Origin: Miniimonas arenae
Lineage (GTDB): Bacteria; Actinomycetota; Actinomycetes; Actinomycetales; Beutenbergiaceae
Direction of reading: 5' to 3'
Assembly: GCF_006351005.1 (NCBI RefSeq)
Contig: NZ_VENP01000009.1
Coordinates: 17,742-81,741, forward strand
DNA: 64,000 nucleotides
Positions 52,687 to 61,169 of this stretch are shown piece by piece. The notes below the pieces were generated by a model. That model saw only the letters and a list, made by a program, of their open reading frames with translations. It was not told the origin of the DNA and did no database searches. How positions within the stretch are numbered: the stretch's first letter is position 1; the number at the start of each line of letters is the position of its first letter. The position numbers and the translations under genes were made by a program.

Positions 52687-54266
52687 CAGGCGTCCTCGGC
52701 CGTCTCCACCAGCGGGATGCTCTGGTCCTGGGCGCCGGCCGTGGCCGTCGGCCCGTCGACCTGCTCCGTTCCGTCGATCTCGGGAGCCGCAGGCCCGGCG
52801 AGGCCGCGACGCCGGCCCTTGCGGCCCTCCCGCCCGGCCTGGCCGCCGTGCATGCCCGGCGCCATCGCGGACGTGCCCGGGGCGCCGGGCGTGCCCGCCG
52901 CACCGCTCGCCGCCGAGCCGCCCGCACCGGTCCCGCTGCCCGTGTAGCCCTGACCCGTGAGGCTCGTCGACGGGGTCGCGCCCGGGCCTCCGAGGCCGGC
53001 GGGCGAGGCGCCAGACAGGCCCGAGGCGCTCAGGCCGCGCGCGCCGAGCCCGCCCGATCCGCTGAGCCCGCCCGATCCGCTGCCGTAGGCGGTCGCGCCG
53101 GCGCTGCCGCCGCCGCGGACGCCGAGGCTGCTGCCGGCCGCCCCGGTGCCGGTGGTCGGCCCGCCCGCGTATCCCGCGCCCGTCAGGCCGGTCGTGCCGC
53201 CGCCGAGCCCGCTCAGGCCGCCGAGCGCGCCGCGACGCGCCACGAGGGCCGCCGCTCCGGCCGCCCCGGCACCGAGCGCCGCGGCGCCGGTCCCGCCGAG
53301 CGCCCCGGCACCGCCGCCCGCGCCGATCCCGAAGGCGGCACCCGCGCCGTTGCCGTTCCCGTGCGCGCCCCCGGTGGTCCAGCCGGCGCCGGCCGCGCCG
53401 GTGCCGGAGACCGACCCGTCAGGGGTGACCCACGAGCCGGCCGATCCCGTTCCGCCGGCGGTGCCGCCCGCCGCCCCGCCGGTCGAGCCGCCGGCGGCTC
53501 CGCCGGACGAGCCGCCGGTGGAGCCGCCGGGGTAGACGTAGTTGCCGGCACCCGGACCGGAGCCCGTGCCGCCGCCGCTGCCCGCGCCGGACCCGGTGCC
53601 GATCCCGACGTAGCTGCCCGCGCTCGGTCCGCCGCCGACGGCGGAAAGGTAGCCCGACCCCGAGGACCCGAGCGAAGGGCCCGAGGAGACGGTGCTCGAG
53701 GAGCCGGTGGGGTCCGACCCGGGCGCTGACCCGTCGGTCGGGAAGACCGGGGTGGTCTCCTGCGGCAGCTGGCCCGCGGCGACGTCGAGCTCGGCGGCGA
53801 GCGTCGACAGGACGCCGCCGGACTGCTCCTCACGCATCGCCTGACGCTGCGCGGTGTAGTACGCGACCGCCTGGCCGCCGGTCAGCGTGCCCTGCTCCGG
53901 CACGACGATCGTCTCGGCCTGAAGCGCGTTGCGCAGGCCCGAGGGCAGCTGGGGCGAGGGGAGCTCCTGGTAGGAGTCGCGCGCCCGGCGCAGCGCGCCG
54001 TCGGCCGTGGACAGGCTCGTGCGGACCTGGGAGAGCGCGGTCGCGACAGCGCTGAGCTCCGCGCTCAGCTCGGCGAACGCCCCGCTCGCGGCGTCGGCAG
54101 TGGCTCCCGTGATGCCGAGGTCGTCCGCCGTCTTCGCGATGTCGGTGGAGACGCCGTTCACGCCGGTCGACGCGATCGACAGGTCGAGGCCGCTCCCGCC
54201 GCGGCGGGAGGAGCCGTCGTCGGCGGCCTCCGCGACCCCGCGAAGCTGGTCGACGTTGTTCCCCAT
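52683..54266 (-). CDS. Gly/Ser/Ala-rich protein with helical N-terminus, PPE-like candidate substrate
   Basis: This 527-residue protein has an amphipathic helical N-terminal region (about 1-190) that resembles WXG100/PPE-type hairpins: ASGAFAELSAELSAVATALS, then AYYTAQRQAMREEQ. A long Gly/Ser/Thr/Ala-rich low-complexity segment (190-470) and a mixed-charge tail follow. No signal peptide. Position between the WXG100 genes and a mycosin suggests a secreted or surface-exposed substrate. The family is not recognised and the PPE likeness is by architecture only. Its stop overlaps the mycosin start. Confidence 0.75.
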   Translation of the reverse strand: MGNNVDQLRGVAEAADDGSSRRGGSGLDLSIASTGVNGVSTDIAKTADDLGITGATADAASGAFAELSAELSAVATALSQVRTSLSTADGALRRARDSYQELPSPQLPSGLRNALQAETIVVPEQGTLTGGQAVAYYTAQRQAMREEQSGGVLSTLAAELDVAAGQLPQETTPVFPTDGSAPGSDPTGSSSTVSSGPSLGSSGSGYLSAVGGGPSAGSYVGIGTGSGAGSGGGTGSGPGAGNYVYPGGSTGGSSGGAAGGSTGGAAGGTAGGTGSAGSWVTPDGSVSGTGAAGAGWTTGGAHGNGNGAGAAFGIGAGGGAGALGGTGAAALGAGAAGAAALVARRGALGGLSGLGGGTTGLTGAGYAGGPTTGTGAAGSSLGVRGGGSAGATAYGSGSGGLSGSGGLGARGLSASGLSGASPAGLGGPGATPSTSLTGQGYTGSGTGAGGSAASGAAGTPGAPGTSAMAPGMHGGQAGREGRKGRRRGLAGPAAPEIDGTEQVDGPTATAGAQDQSIPLVETAEDAW

Positions 54267-54420
54267 GGCGCTGTCCTCCGTGCGTTGCTGAGACGGGACT
54301 TCTCGGGTCTGGCGGGTCCGTCAGGAGCTGTCAGGTGTGATCGGTGGTGCGGTGTCGCCGCGACGCGGCGCGAACGTGCGGTGGCGGATCGCCGCGACGG
54401 CGAGCCGGCGGACCGGCACG

Positions 54421-54849
54421 TCAGGGCGCGGGCAGCGTGCTGCTCGTGCCGAAACTGGTGATCGACGCGAGGCTCGCGGTGATGGTGCGCATCGTCTCCG
54501 AGAGCAGCGGCACCTGCTCGGGCTCGGCGGAGAGGCGGGCGGTGAGTGCGTCCATCCGGGTCGCGACGTCCTCGTCCACGTGGTCGAGGCTGTCGACGCT
54601 CGCGCGCAGCGCCTCGCCCAGGCCACGGACCTGCTCCCGCGCGGCGGAGAGCCGCTGCATGAGGTTCTCCGTCGAGCCGACGAGCTGGGCCGCGTACGTC
54701 ATCGCGGGCGGGAAGGAGGACCAGGCGCCGTTCTGCTGGTCGCGCACGTCGATCAGCGTGCTCCAGCTCGTGTCCAGCTGGTCGGCGAGGTTTTCCAGCA
54801 GGGTCAGTCGTGCCAGCACGACGTCCGGGTCGCTGGTGAAGTCGCTCAC
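54421..54849 (-). CDS. helical ESX-locus protein, unknown family
   Basis: This 142-residue, almost all-helical protein (VLARLTLLENLADQLDTSW, LMQRLSAAREQVRGLGEAL, LLSETMRTITASLASI) starts at GTG 54849. It lacks a WXG turn but has the length and heptad-like pattern of a small ESX-associated substrate or chaperone. No signal peptide or membrane segment. It lies between the WXG100 pair and the Gly-rich protein on the same strand, so I infer a partner role in that operon. Confidence 0.7.
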   Translation of the reverse strand: MSDFTSDPDVVLARLTLLENLADQLDTSWSTLIDVRDQQNGAWSSFPPAMTYAAQLVGSTENLMQRLSAAREQVRGLGEALRASVDSLDHVDEDVATRMDALTARLSAEPEQVPLLSETMRTITASLASITSFGTSSTLPAP

Positions 54850-55042
54850 GGGTGCCCCTTATGCGCGTGGTCAGGTGGTTCTGGGAGAAGCTCGGGCGCG
54901 TGCAGGGCGCCCTGGGCCGCACCGCCCGGGGTCGCGCGCCGGCGCGACCCCGGGGGAGGTGTCGGGGTGACGCCGCTCGTGGCGGCGCCGGGTCACCGCC
55001 GAGGCGGTGGGAGTCACGGCGCGAGCTGCCGTGACGGGTGAC

Positions 55043-55336
55043 TCACTCGAAGCGGGCCCGGTTGCGGGCCTCGGCGGCCTGGAAGTCCTGGCCGCCCTGG
55101 TCCACGGCGGTGCCCGTGGAGGAGAGGACGCCGTTCATCTCGACGAACGCCGCGTTCCACTGCCTCTGCGCCGCGTCGAACGCCTCCGAGGCGGAGCCGC
55201 CCCACCCGGTGCGGTAGCGGGTGACCTCGGTGGTGAGGTCCTCGAGCCGCTGCTGGATGCGGCTCGCCGTGGCGGCCATGTCGGACGCGGCCTGGGCGAC
55301 GGAGCCGAACCCCATCGCGATGCGCTGCTGGTTCAT
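55043..55336 (-). CDS. WXG100 family protein (EsxA/B-like)
   Basis: This 97-residue two-helix protein has the turn TGWGGSASEAF (WGG) between helices, the WXG100 signature, and the expected length. It likely forms a dimer with the product of the gene just upstream and is exported through EccC. There is no clear YxxxD/E export motif; it ends NRARFE. ATG 55336 has GAGAGGA about 6 nt upstream. The gap to the next WXG100 gene is 11 bp. Confidence 0.93.
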   Translation of the reverse strand: MNQQRIAMGFGSVAQAASDMAATASRIQQRLEDLTTEVTRYRTGWGGSASEAFDAAQRQWNAAFVEMNGVLSSTGTAVDQGGQDFQAAEARNRARFE

Positions 55337-55347
55337 CTCAAGTCCTC

Positions 55348-55653
55348 TCAGGCCAGCCGGCCGGCGATGTTGTTCATGATCGCGGCCTGGGCGTCGTCCT
55401 CACCGATGTACGTGGTGTTCGACCCCGTCAGGTTCGTCTCGAAGTCCGTGAGCGCCTGGGTGATCTTGTTGGCGCCCTGGAACCACTGGGACATGAGCCG
55501 GCGGACAGCGTCACCGGACGAGCCGTCCCACTGCAGCTCCTGCAGCCGGGTGGTGAGGTTGGTGAGCTCTGTGTTCAGGTCCGCCTGGGCCTGGTCGACG
55601 GCGGTCGCGGTCTTCGGGATCGCATCCGGGTCTACGTACACCTGGTCGGTCAT
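55348..55653 (-). CDS. WXG100 family protein (EsxA/B-like)
   Basis: This 101-residue protein has turn motif LQWDGSSGDAVRR (WDG) between two helices (AVDQAQADLNTELTNLTTRL and MSQWFQGANKITQALTDFE). ATG 55653 is preceded by GAGGTG with a 4-nt spacer. It is first gene of a five-gene minus-strand operon of secreted and processing proteins. The C-terminus (YIGEDDAQAAIMNN) contains Y-I-G-E-D, close to the YxxxD/E export signal that EccC reads. Confidence 0.93.
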   Translation of the reverse strand: MTDQVYVDPDAIPKTATAVDQAQADLNTELTNLTTRLQELQWDGSSGDAVRRLMSQWFQGANKITQALTDFETNLTGSNTTYIGEDDAQAAIMNNIAGRLA

Positions 55654-55953
55654 CGTGCACCTCGCTGGTCGTCGTGAAGGCACGCACCCGGGTGGTCCGC
55701 GCCGCACCGCCGTTCGGCGATGGCCCCACGATAACCGGCCCTCGGAGAGGGAACCGGCCGCAGCGGAACAGGCGAACCTAGCACGCGAGGCGGCATGCGC
55801 CAACCCCCGTCCTGCGGCCGGTCGGTGCGAGTGCGAGGCCGGACTGGTGGAGGGCAGCCGGAGGGCATGCGGAGAGCAGCCGGAGGGCAGCCGGAGTCGG
55901 ACCGCGCCGTCCTGGCGCGTCGCGCGCAGGGGTCGGCGAACCGTGGACAGCCG
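55654..55953. other. intergenic region upstream of the WXG100 operon
   Basis: This 300-bp gap has no supported gene. It includes degenerate GGAGGGCAGCC repeats at about 55851-55896. On the minus strand, TAGGTT (complement of AACCTA near 55776) or TTATCG could serve as -10 boxes for the WXG100 operon. Confidence 0.5.
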
Positions 55954-57183
55954 TCAGAGCGCCGCGCGCAGCTGCGCGAGCAGCCAGTCGATCTCGTCCC
56001 GCGCGACGACGAGCGGCGGCGCGAGCCGCAGAGTGCGTGTGTGGGTGTCCTTCGCGAGCACACCATGCGCGGCGAGCCGCAGCGCGACGTCGCGTGCGGT
56101 CCCGACGGCCGGGTCGATGTCGACGCCGGCCCACAGGCCACGCCCGCGGACCGCCGTGACGCCGTCGCCCACCAGCGCCCCCAGGCCCGCGTGCAGGTGC
56201 GCGCCGAGGACGCGGGAGCGATCCTGGAGCTCGCCCGTCGCCAGGATCGCGACGACCTCGGTCGCCACGGCAGCGGCGAGCGGGTTGCCGCCGAACGTCG
56301 AGCCGTGCGTCCCGGGGGTGAGGACCCCCAGCACGTCGGCGTCACCCACGACGGCAGACACCGGCACGATCCCCCCGCCGAGCGCCTTGCCGAGCGTGTA
56401 GAGGTCGGGCACGACGCCGTCGTGCTCGATCGCGAACGTGTAGCCGGTGCGCGCGAGGCCGGACTGGATCTCGTCCGCCACGAGCAGCACGCCGCGCTCG
56501 GCGGTGAGCGCGCGCACGCGCGGCAGGTAGTCGGGCGGCGGGACCACGACGCCGGCCTCGCCCTGGATCGGCTCGAGCAGCACGGCGGCGGTCGACGGCG
56601 TGAGCGCGGCAGCCAGCGCGTCCGCATCGCCGAACGGGACCGTGACGAAGCCCGGGGTGAAGGGGCCGAACCCCGCGCGGGCGGTCTCGTCGTCGGAGAA
56701 GCTGACGATCGTCGTCGTGCGGCCGTGGAAGTTGCCGGAGGCGACGACGATCTCGGGCGAGGCGATGCCGCGCACGTCGTGCGCGTGCTTGCGGGCGATC
56801 TTGATCGCCGTCTCGACGGCCTCGGCCCCGGTGTTCATCGGCACGACCATGTCCTTGCCCGCGAGCGCGGCGAGGTCCGTGACGAACGCGGCCATCCGGT
56901 CGTGGTGGAACGCGCGGCTCGTGAGCGTGATCCGGTCCAGCTGCTCGTGCGCGACGGCGAGCAGCCGCGGGTGCGAGTGGCCCAGGTTCACCGCGGAGTA
57001 GGCCGCGAGGCAGTCGAGGTAGCGCCGGCCCTCGACGTCCGTGACCCAGACGCCCTCACCGCGGGTGAGCACGACGTCGAGCGGGTGGTAGTTGTGCGCG
57101 GCGTGCTCCTCGATCGCGGCGATGTGCTCGCCGGCGCTCGCCGTCGCCGTCGTGGTCGTCGAGGCCGTGGCCGTCGGGCTCAT
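55954..57183 (-). CDS. rocD: ornithine aminotransferase
   Basis: This 409-residue PLP enzyme is of class-III aminotransferase type. MNTGAEAVETAIKIARKHAHD, GNFHGRTTTIVSFSDD, EPIQGEAGVVVPP and ADEIQSGLARTG are all present, and the PLP lysine is in LGKALGGGIVPVSA. The sequence fits RocD, converting ornithine and 2-oxoglutarate to glutamate semialdehyde and glutamate. It starts 27 bp after the ddaH-like gene, forming an arginine/ornithine degradation pair as in mycobacteria (Rv2323c-rocD). Confidence 0.95.
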   Translation of the reverse strand: MSPTATASTTTTATASAGEHIAAIEEHAAHNYHPLDVVLTRGEGVWVTDVEGRRYLDCLAAYSAVNLGHSHPRLLAVAHEQLDRITLTSRAFHHDRMAAFVTDLAALAGKDMVVPMNTGAEAVETAIKIARKHAHDVRGIASPEIVVASGNFHGRTTTIVSFSDDETARAGFGPFTPGFVTVPFGDADALAAALTPSTAAVLLEPIQGEAGVVVPPPDYLPRVRALTAERGVLLVADEIQSGLARTGYTFAIEHDGVVPDLYTLGKALGGGIVPVSAVVGDADVLGVLTPGTHGSTFGGNPLAAAVATEVVAILATGELQDRSRVLGAHLHAGLGALVGDGVTAVRGRGLWAGVDIDPAVGTARDVALRLAAHGVLAKDTHTRTLRLAPPLVVARDEIDWLLAQLRAAL

Positions 57184-57210
57184 CGCCGGACCTCCCTCGC
57201 CCAGCCCGGC

Positions 57211-58110
57211 TCAGGCCGCGGGCGTGGCGGGACGCAGCTCGAGCGTGCAGCACTTGATGCTGCCGCCGCCCTTGAGCAGCTCGGACAGGTCGACGGGCAC
57301 CGGCACGTAGCCCGCGGCGCGCAGCTGGGCGATGAACCCGGTGGCCTGCGCGGGGACGACGACGTGCCGCCCGTCCGACACGGCGTTGAGTCCGAACACG
57401 GCCGCGTCCTCGGCGCTGACGTGGATGGCGTCGGGGTACAGCTCCGCGAGGCGCGCCCGGCTCTCGGGCGAGAACGCCGAGGGGAGGTAGGCGACGTGGT
57501 CGGCGTCGAGCACGGTGAGTGCGGTGTCCACGTGGTAGTAGCGCGGGTCGACGAGCTCGAGATCGACGACCTCCAGGCCCGAGAACGCCGCGAGCTCGAG
57601 GTGCGAGGCGGTGTCCGAACGGAACCCGCTCGCCGCGAGGATCCGCAGGCCGGCGACGAGGAAGTCGCCCTCGCCCTCGTTGATCGCGACGGCGTCGGTG
57701 ACAGGGAAGCCGTGGTCGCGCAGCCACGCGGAGAAGAGGGCGGCCTCCGGGCGGCGCTGCTCGAAGTGGAAGCTCACCCCGAGCGCGCGACCGTCGACCA
57801 CCGTGGCGCCGTTGGCGGCGTAGACCATGTCGGGCAGGCCGGGGGCGCCCTCGATGACCTCGACCTCGTGCCCGAGCTCGAGGTATGTGGCGCGCAGGTT
57901 CTCCCACTGGCGCATCACGAGGTCGTGGTCGACGGGGACGTCGGTGTGCATCCACGGGTTGATCTCGTAGACCACGTCGAAGTAGGTCGGGCGGCACATG
58001 AGGTAGCGCCGCGTGGTGGCGACCCGGTCGGCGAAGTCGGTGCTCGCCGTCGTGCTCGTGTCCGAACCGGTGCCCGGGAGCGGGCTGGTCTGCGTGGTCG
58101 CGAGGGTCAT
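57211..58110 (-). CDS. ddaH: DDAH/arginine-deiminase family hydrolase
   Basis: This 299-residue guanidino-group-modifying enzyme has MCRPTYFDVVYEINPWM near the start, NEGEGDFLV, the His region YYHVDTAL, and the catalytic Cys in GGGSIKCCTLELRP near the C-terminus. It resembles Rv2323c-type proteins annotated as dimethylargininase; recent related enzymes are arginine dihydrolases that yield ornithine directly. Pairing with rocD favours a role feeding ornithine to RocD. ATG 58110 is chosen; a Ser/Thr-rich N-terminus precedes the core. A palindrome about 130 bp upstream may be its operator. Confidence 0.9.
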   Translation of the reverse strand: MTLATTQTSPLPGTGSDTSTTASTDFADRVATTRRYLMCRPTYFDVVYEINPWMHTDVPVDHDLVMRQWENLRATYLELGHEVEVIEGAPGLPDMVYAANGATVVDGRALGVSFHFEQRRPEAALFSAWLRDHGFPVTDAVAINEGEGDFLVAGLRILAASGFRSDTASHLELAAFSGLEVVDLELVDPRYYHVDTALTVLDADHVAYLPSAFSPESRARLAELYPDAIHVSAEDAAVFGLNAVSDGRHVVVPAQATGFIAQLRAAGYVPVPVDLSELLKGGGSIKCCTLELRPATPAA

Positions 58111-58237
58111 GGTGGGGCTCCTTGTCGCCGCGATGGCTGCTGCTCGACGGTGCGGACCGCACGCGGCGACGCGTCGCCGGTGCGCGCCGTTGCTGCCTCT
58201 ACGGTGACACCCGGGCCAGGCGTCCTCAATCACCGCC

Positions 58238-58257
58238 CGTTGCGTGTTGACGCAACG
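58238..58257. promoter_or_regulatory. 20-bp palindrome upstream of ddaH-rocD
   Basis: CGTTGCGT and ACGCAACG are perfect inverted 8-mers separated by GTTG, 128 bp before the ddaH start. A half-site-like CGTTGCGC recurs near 58289. The Lrp/AsnC regulator at 61170 is a candidate binder, since in mycobacteria an AsnC-family gene sits beside the equivalent operon. Confidence 0.45.
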
Positions 58258-58383
58258 GATCGCCGCGGTGCTCGACTGGGAGCGCGATTCGTTGCGCGGG
58301 GGTGAGGGTGGTCACCCCGGGCCGTGGGCCGCCCCGCGCGACACGGGCCGGCCCCGGCCGTCCTCCGACCAGGCAGACGACCC

Positions 58384-58629
58384 TCAGCAGCAGCCCTTGG
58401 GCGTCGCCTCGTCCTGGCGGGAGCGCCACCACTCGCGCTCGGGCAGGGGATCGTGATCGGGGTGCTCGACCCGGTGCCGGGCGACGTAGCGCTCGTAGGC
58501 CGACGCGCCGAGGACCCCGCGGAACCACCAGCGCAGCGAGCGCCCGCCCCGAACGGCGGCCGCGACGGCCGCGGCTGCGGCCGCGGTCGCGGTCGCGGTC
58601 CAGGGTCGGGGCTCGCTGCGCTGGGTCAT
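58384..58629 (-). CDS. ybdD: YbdD/YjiX family CstA partner
   Basis: This 81-residue protein has GASAYERYVARHRVEHPDHD, PLPEREWWRSRQDEATPKG and terminal CC, the YbdD/YjiX pattern. These small proteins are required for pyruvate uptake by CstA/BtsT-type carriers. The gene follows cstA by 41 bp on the same strand. An Ala-rich segment near the N-terminus may be a weak membrane or signal-like helix. Confidence 0.88.
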   Translation of the reverse strand: MTQRSEPRPWTATATAAAAAAVAAAVRGGRSLRWWFRGVLGASAYERYVARHRVEHPDHDPLPEREWWRSRQDEATPKGCC

Positions 58630-58670
58630 GAGGAGGTCATCGGACGGTCAGGCGGCGTCGGCGCGCCGGT

Positions 58671-61028
58671 TCAGTGGTGCCCGCCCGCGAGGAGCTTCGG
58701 GTCGCCGACGATCGCGTACTCGGCCTCGACCTTCTTCTCCAGCGGCGTGGCGACGAGCAGCGTCTCGGGCGCGTAGAAGTTGGACTCCACGGGCTCGTCC
58801 TCGCTGGAGAACTCCTCGCCGGTCCGGCCCGTGCGCACCGCCTTCACCACGACCATGATCGCGGTGACCATGAGCGAGGCTACGAGCACGATGAACAGGA
58901 TCGACAGCGTGCCCTGGATCGCGGTGTTGCGGACCGTGGCGTTCGCGTTCGCGAGCGCGGTCGCATCGAGCCCGCCGGCGGCGATCTTCTCCTTCGTCGC
59001 GTGGTGCAGCGCCCAGTACCCGAGCGCGACGTCGCTCGAGAAGATCTTCTGGAACGAGGCGGTGAAGGTCGTCGCCGTGTCCCAGACGAGCGGGACCAGC
59101 GGTATCCACACCCACTTGAGATAGCCCTTCTTCACCACCATCACCGTGACGATCGTGAGGGCGCAGGCGGCGATGAGCTGGTTCGCGATCCCGAACAGCG
59201 GGAAGAGCATCCGGATGCCGCCGTTGGGATCAGTGACGCCCATGAGCAGGAGCGAGCCCCACGACGCGACGACCACGGCGGTCGTCAGCCAGCCGCCGAC
59301 GCGCCAGGAGGGGTCGCGGAACTTCGGCACGAGGTTGCCGATCGCGTCACCCAGCTGGAACCGGGCGACGCGGGTCACGGCGTCGACGGCGGAGAGGATG
59401 AACAGCGCCTCGAACATGATCGCGAAGTGGTACCAGAACGACATCATCCCGGTGCCGCCGAAAACCTGGTGCAGGATGTTCGCCATCCCGACGGCGAGCG
59501 TCGGTGCGCCGCCCGTGCGGGACACGATCGAGGGTTCGCCGACGTCCTCGGCGACCGCCTCGAGCGCCTCGGCGCCGGTGAAGGTGACGGTCTCGCCGTC
59601 GCGCTCGGTCTCCCAGACCGCCTCGACCTCCTCGCCGTCGCGGTTCACCTCGAGGTTGGGCAGCGCGGCGGCCGCGTTCTCCTCCGGGCTCGCGTCGGCG
59701 GAGTAGGACTCACCGGCGGTGGACTGGATCGAGGCGGCGGACATGTTCATCGAGAAGTACACGCCCTGGTTGAGCGAGACCGCGGCGGCGAGCGCCATGA
59801 TCGCCACGAACGACTCCATGAGCATGCCGCCGTACCCGATCATCCGGACCTGGGACTCCTTCTGCACCATCTTCGGCGTGGTGCCCGAGGAGACCATCGC
59901 GTGCATGCCGGACAGCGCGCCGCACGCGATGGTGATGAACAGGAACGGGAAGAGCGCACCGGCGAAGACCGGGCCCGCGGTGTTGAAGGCGAACTCGGTG
60001 AAGTCGGGCATCTGGGCGATCGGCCGGGCGACGAGGATGCCGATCGCGAGGATCACGATCGTGCCGACCTTCATGAAGGTCGAGAGGTAGTCGCGCGGCG
60101 TGAGCAGCAGCCAGACCGGCAGGACCGCGGCGAAGAACCCGTAGATCACCATGCACACGACGAGCGTGGTGGGCGTGAGGTGGAGGAACTCCCCCCACGA
60201 GGACTCGGCCACGTACCGGCCGCCGACGATCGCCGCGATGAGCGCGACGAACCCGATGATCGAGATCTCCATGACCTTGCCCGGGCGGACGAAGCGCAGG
60301 TAGAGGCCCATGAGCAGGGCGATCGGGATCGTCATGCCGACCGAGAACACGCCCCACGGGCTCTCGGCGAGCGCGTTCACGCAGACCAGCGCGAGCACCG
60401 CGAGCACGATCATGAGCATCACGAACACGACGACGATCGCGACGGTCCCGCCGAACCGGCCCATCTCGTCACGGGCCATCTGGCCGAGCGAGCGGCCGCC
60501 GCGACGCATCGAGTAGAAGAGCACGAGCATGTCCTGGACGCCGCCGGCCACGACGACGCCGAAGATGATCCACAGCGTGCCGGGCAGGTAGCCCATCTGG
60601 GCGGCGAGGATGGGCCCGACCAGCGGGCCGGCGCCGGCGATCGCGGCGAAGTGGTGCCCGTAGAGGACGCGGCGGTCGGTCGGGTCGAAGTCGCGGCCGT
60701 TGTTGACGCGCTCGGCCGGGGTGGCGCGCCGGTCGTCGGGGCGCATGATCCGGCGCTGGATGTACAGCGCGTAGAACCGGTAGGCGATCGCGTACGTCGC
60801 CACGGCGGCGACGACGAACCAGACGGTGTTGACCCGCTCGCCGCGGACGATCGCGAGCATCGTCCAGCCGAGCGCGCCGACGAGGGAGATCGCGATCCAG
60901 ACGGCGATCCGCACCGGCGTCCATCGTCGGTGCTCGGTCACCCCCACGGGGTGGCCGAGGGAGTTGCGGACGACGCTCCGCTCCTCCTCGTCGGAGTACT
61001 CGGGAAGGCGTTCGCTGGTGGTGGTCAT
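58671..61028 (-). CDS. cstA: CstA family carbon-starvation / pyruvate transporter
   Basis: This 785-residue protein has about 16-18 membrane helices. The hallmark YGHHFAAIAGAGPLVGPILA, GTLWIIFGVVVAGGVQD and ACGALSGMHAMVSSGTTPK are all present. Members import pyruvate or peptides during carbon limitation. An acidic extracellular insertion (about 455-530, SADASPEENAAAALPNLEV) lies between helices. ATG 61028 begins MTTTSERLPEYSDEEERS. It is divergent from the Lrp/AsnC gene across 141 bp, so that regulator may control it. Confidence 0.95.
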   Translation of the reverse strand: MTTTSERLPEYSDEEERSVVRNSLGHPVGVTEHRRWTPVRIAVWIAISLVGALGWTMLAIVRGERVNTVWFVVAAVATYAIAYRFYALYIQRRIMRPDDRRATPAERVNNGRDFDPTDRRVLYGHHFAAIAGAGPLVGPILAAQMGYLPGTLWIIFGVVVAGGVQDMLVLFYSMRRGGRSLGQMARDEMGRFGGTVAIVVVFVMLMIVLAVLALVCVNALAESPWGVFSVGMTIPIALLMGLYLRFVRPGKVMEISIIGFVALIAAIVGGRYVAESSWGEFLHLTPTTLVVCMVIYGFFAAVLPVWLLLTPRDYLSTFMKVGTIVILAIGILVARPIAQMPDFTEFAFNTAGPVFAGALFPFLFITIACGALSGMHAMVSSGTTPKMVQKESQVRMIGYGGMLMESFVAIMALAAAVSLNQGVYFSMNMSAASIQSTAGESYSADASPEENAAAALPNLEVNRDGEEVEAVWETERDGETVTFTGAEALEAVAEDVGEPSIVSRTGGAPTLAVGMANILHQVFGGTGMMSFWYHFAIMFEALFILSAVDAVTRVARFQLGDAIGNLVPKFRDPSWRVGGWLTTAVVVASWGSLLLMGVTDPNGGIRMLFPLFGIANQLIAACALTIVTVMVVKKGYLKWVWIPLVPLVWDTATTFTASFQKIFSSDVALGYWALHHATKEKIAAGGLDATALANANATVRNTAIQGTLSILFIVLVASLMVTAIMVVVKAVRTGRTGEEFSSEDEPVESNFYAPETLLVATPLEKKVEAEYAIVGDPKLLAGGHH

Positions 61029-61156
61029 GGTGGACTCCGTGGCTGCGCTGCCGGTCAGGGGTAGGTGCAGTCGGGACGCTAGCACCGGCCCCACCGCGCG
61101 CTAGGACCAAGGTCACGGGTGCTCGGCGGCCGTCCGCGGCGCACGTACGCTGCCCC

Positions 61157-61162
61157 TACGCT
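61157..61162 (+). promoter_or_regulatory. -10 box of a probable leaderless promoter for the Lrp/AsnC gene
   Basis: TACGCT lies 7 nt before GTG 61170. The same heptamer TACGCTG occurs 12 bp upstream (61145-61151). Confidence 0.5.
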
Positions 61163-61169
61163 GGCCGCC

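Noticed and set aside
55654..55803. Longer version of the first WXG100 gene starting near 55803
   Set aside because: WXG100 proteins are about 100 residues; ATG 55653 has a good ribosome site and gives the standard length.
58674..61064. Long + strand frame opposite cstA
   Set aside because: His/Asp/Arg-rich mirror translation of a membrane protein; no family features.
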